Source: Carnobacterium gallinarum DSM 4847 (GTDB lineage: Bacteria > Bacillota > Bacilli > Lactobacillales > Carnobacteriaceae). From it: DNA of 64,000 nucleotides. A model generated the notes under the pieces. The model was not told where the DNA came from. It saw nothing but the letters and a program-made list of their open reading frames with translations, and did not search any database. Shown here in pieces: positions 62,451 to 64,000 of the stretch; position 1 is the first letter of the stretch; each line of letters begins with the position of its first letter. The position numbers were made by a program, and so were the translations under genes. The stretch is from NCBI RefSeq assembly GCF_000744375.1, contig NZ_JQLU01000005.1, positions 1,736,001 through 1,800,000 on the forward strand. Reading direction: 5' to 3'.

Positions 62451-62547
62451 TCAGGAAGCGTTAAAAAACGCAAGGGGAATTTTATTATAAAAAAAAAGAT
62501 TAATTAAGTAGTACAGTTAATCAGATAAATAAGGGGTGTATAATAGG

Positions 62548-63426
62548 ATGTTTAAAGGGAAAAAAAGTTTGCTAGTGATTGCCTTAATAGCAGTTTTATT
62601 GGTAGTTGTAGCAGGATGTGCAAGTGGTGGGGGAAATAAAGCAACAAGTGAATCTAAAAAAACGCAAAATGGTTGGGAAAAGATTAAAGAAAAAGGGGTT
62701 TTAACTGTTGCAACATCAGGAACATTGTATCCAACGTCTTTTTACGCTAAAGGCAATCCTGAAATTACAGGATATGAAGTGGAAGTTCTTAAAGAAGCAA
62801 CTAAACGCCTAGGAATTAAAGTAAAGTTTGAAGAGATGGGCTTTGATGGAATGTTATCTGCAGTAAACAGTGGACAAGTTGATGCAGCTGCGAATAATAT
62901 TGATACTAGTGATGATCGTAAAGAAAAATTTGCTTTTTCTGATCCCTATAAATATTCATTTGCTAGTATGGTTGTACGTAAATCAGATCAATCAGGTATT
63001 CGTTCTTTAGAAGATTTAAAGGGGAAGAAATCAGCAGGTGCGGCAACGACCACCTATATGAAAATTGCTGAAAAGTTTGGTGCGGAAAGTGTTGTATATG
63101 ATAATGTTACAAATGATCAATATTTAATGGATGTTGCTAATGGGCGTACGGATGTAATTCTGAATGACTATTATCTACAAAAAATGGCAATAGCAGCATT
63201 TCCAGAAATTCCTGTAGAAATTAATCCGGGTCTGTACTATAATCCTAGTGAATCAGGGCTAATCATGAAAAAAGACAATACGGAATTAAAAGCTAAAATT
63301 GACCAAGAAATCAAAGGAATGAAGAAAGATGGAACATTAAAAAAACTTTCTGAACAATTCTTTGGCGGAGCAGATATTTCTAAAAAAGCAGATATAAAAA
63401 TTACCCAAGTTGTAAAGGTTGATTAA
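62548..63426 (+). CDS. Amino-acid ABC importer substrate-binding lipoprotein
   Basis: ATG 62548 follows AAGGGGTG; a GTG at 62536 overlaps the SD. The 292-residue protein has a lipobox VAGC (Cys near 24), so it is lipid-anchored outside the membrane. The family 3 binding domain begins 'VLTVATSGTLYPTSFYA' and contains 'GYEVEVLKEATKRLG' and 'DAAANNIDTSDDRKEKFAFSDPY'. This pattern is usual for cystine/polar-amino-acid binders; the ligand is unknown. The permease gene follows after 23 nt. Confidence 0.9.
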   Translation: MFKGKKSLLVIALIAVLLVVVAGCASGGGNKATSESKKTQNGWEKIKEKGVLTVATSGTLYPTSFYAKGNPEITGYEVEVLKEATKRLGIKVKFEEMGFDGMLSAVNSGQVDAAANNIDTSDDRKEKFAFSDPYKYSFASMVVRKSDQSGIRSLEDLKGKKSAGAATTTYMKIAEKFGAESVVYDNVTNDQYLMDVANGRTDVILNDYYLQKMAIAAFPEIPVEINPGLYYNPSESGLIMKKDNTELKAKIDQEIKGMKKDGTLKKLSEQFFGGADISKKADIKITQVVKVD

Positions 63427-63449
63427 TGAACGCATAGGAGGCTAGTCAG

Positions 63450-64000
63450 ATGAGTGAGATACAATGGCAGTATATTTTTAAACCAGCTTTAGCAGTTGAA
63501 AGTCTGCCATTTATCTTACAAGGGCTAGGCTATACAGTCCTAATTTCAGTAGTCAGTATGTTGATTGGAACCTTATTAGGATTCTTTTTAGCGTTGATGC
63601 GAATGTCGAAGCTAAGACTGCCACGATGGTTAGCGCAATTGTATATTTCCTTTATGCGAGGAACACCAATGCTCGTCTTTTTATTTATTTTATATTTTGG
63701 CTTTCCATTTATTGGGATTCAATTTACGGCAACAACTGCGGCAATTATTGGTTTTAGTCTAAATAGTAGTGCGTATATTGCGGAAGTTTTACGAGGAAGT
63801 ATCTTGGGGATTGATAAAGGTCAGTGGGAGGCTTCTTATGCATTAGGTATGCCTTATTTTTTCATTATGCGGCGTATTATTTTGCCTCAATCTTTGCGAA
63901 CGGCAGTTGGTCCGCTAAGTAATGTGATGTTAGATTTAATCAAAGGAACATCATTGGCAGCAATGATTACTGTACCTGAAATCTTTCAACAAGCCAAGAT
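63450..64000 (+). CDS. Amino-acid ABC importer permease, 3' end outside window
   Basis: ATG 63450 follows TAGGAGGC. The 183 visible residues are the HisM/GlnP-type permease: 'LGYTVLISVVSMLIGTLLG', 'YISFMRGTPMLVFLFILYFG' and the EAA loop 'GQWEASYALGMPYFFIMRRIILPQS'. The reading frame is open to the window edge. An ATPase gene is expected beyond the window. It forms the membrane channel for the preceding lipoprotein. Confidence 0.92.
   Translation, partial: MSEIQWQYIFKPALAVESLPFILQGLGYTVLISVVSMLIGTLLGFFLALMRMSKLRLPRWLAQLYISFMRGTPMLVFLFILYFGFPFIGIQFTATTAAIIGFSLNSSAYIAEVLRGSILGIDKGQWEASYALGMPYFFIMRRIILPQSLRTAVGPLSNVMLDLIKGTSLAAMITVPEIFQQAK

Noticed and set aside
62457-62547. T-box or riboswitch in the amino-acid ABC leader
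   Set aside because: Leader is about 90 nt with one tiny hairpin; no T-box sequence or terminator/antiterminator pair.

Overview
The window reads as chromosome of a low-GC Gram-positive coccus or rod of the order Lactobacillales. Reasons: AT-rich sequence, strong AAGGAGG-type ribosome sites with frequent TTG and GTG starts, a sortase-type surface anchor, lipobox lipoproteins, PTS sugar uptake, classic xylO and CcpA-like sites, and many hairpins with U-tracts. The gene set is most like Carnobacterium or a close relative (Enterococcus/Vagococcus side), but the genus is inferred from general resemblance and no marker gene settles it. There is no rRNA, tRNA, CRISPR array, prophage or intact insertion sequence.

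Layout. 1-4947: three tandem secreted proteins built from bacterial Ig-like modules; the first is cut by the window edge and is a near-copy of the end of the second. 5027-13447: a small membrane protein, then a giant 2501-residue cell-wall adhesin with 12 DUF11-type repeats of exactly 393 bp each and an FPKTG anchor. 13525-18550: DUF1304 protein, TetR regulator facing an extended SDR reductase, LysR regulator facing a secreted internalin-like protein, and a CPBP membrane protease homologue. 18901-23929: an Ugp-like ABC importer operon ending in a translationally coupled metallophosphoesterase. 23996-25188: a permuted papain-like hydrolase and a small acidic protein. 25484-30976: a CLC-F-like transporter behind xylR, facing xylA and xylB. 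31041-35337: GntR regulator facing a 6-phospho-beta-glucosidase and a cellobiose-type PTS (EIIC, EIIB, EIIA). 35647-43972: SRPBCC protein, AraC regulator facing a heterodimeric ABC exporter, OsmC-like protein, cold-shock protein, membrane-bound GGDEF protein, acyl-ACP thioesterase. 44024-51838: asparaginase, an 877-bp gene-poor stretch, two TraX-like membrane proteins around dbpA, GNAT and membrane GDPD genes. 51879-57965: MerR regulator facing a second heterodimeric ABC exporter through a textbook 19-bp-spacer promoter, then an ABC-F ATPase. 58363-64000: unknown protein, APC permease, D-2-hydroxyacid dehydrogenase, and the start of an amino-acid ABC importer.

How they work together. Several blocks are self-contained local-regulator modules in which a divergent regulator has a recognisable operator at the promoter it faces: TetR/SDR, XylR/xylAB, GntR/bgl-PTS and MerR/ABC exporter. 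Carbon acquisition (xylose, beta-glucosides, probable glycerophosphodiesters) and drug or toxin export dominate the metabolic content. The left 13.5 kb is a surface-adhesion locus shaped by tandem duplication and recombination between repeats.

Most unusual points: the indel-free 12 x 393 bp adhesin array with patches of recent homogenisation; a 123-bp in-frame deletion that makes a hybrid Ig module in the second tandem gene; a putative fluoride-type CLC transporter co-oriented with xylR; a GGDEF protein with a LytS-like membrane sensor; and a near-perfect MerR dyad in front of an exporter pair. I did not find a clearly new multi-gene system; the closest candidates are the adhesin locus and the two TraX-like genes.
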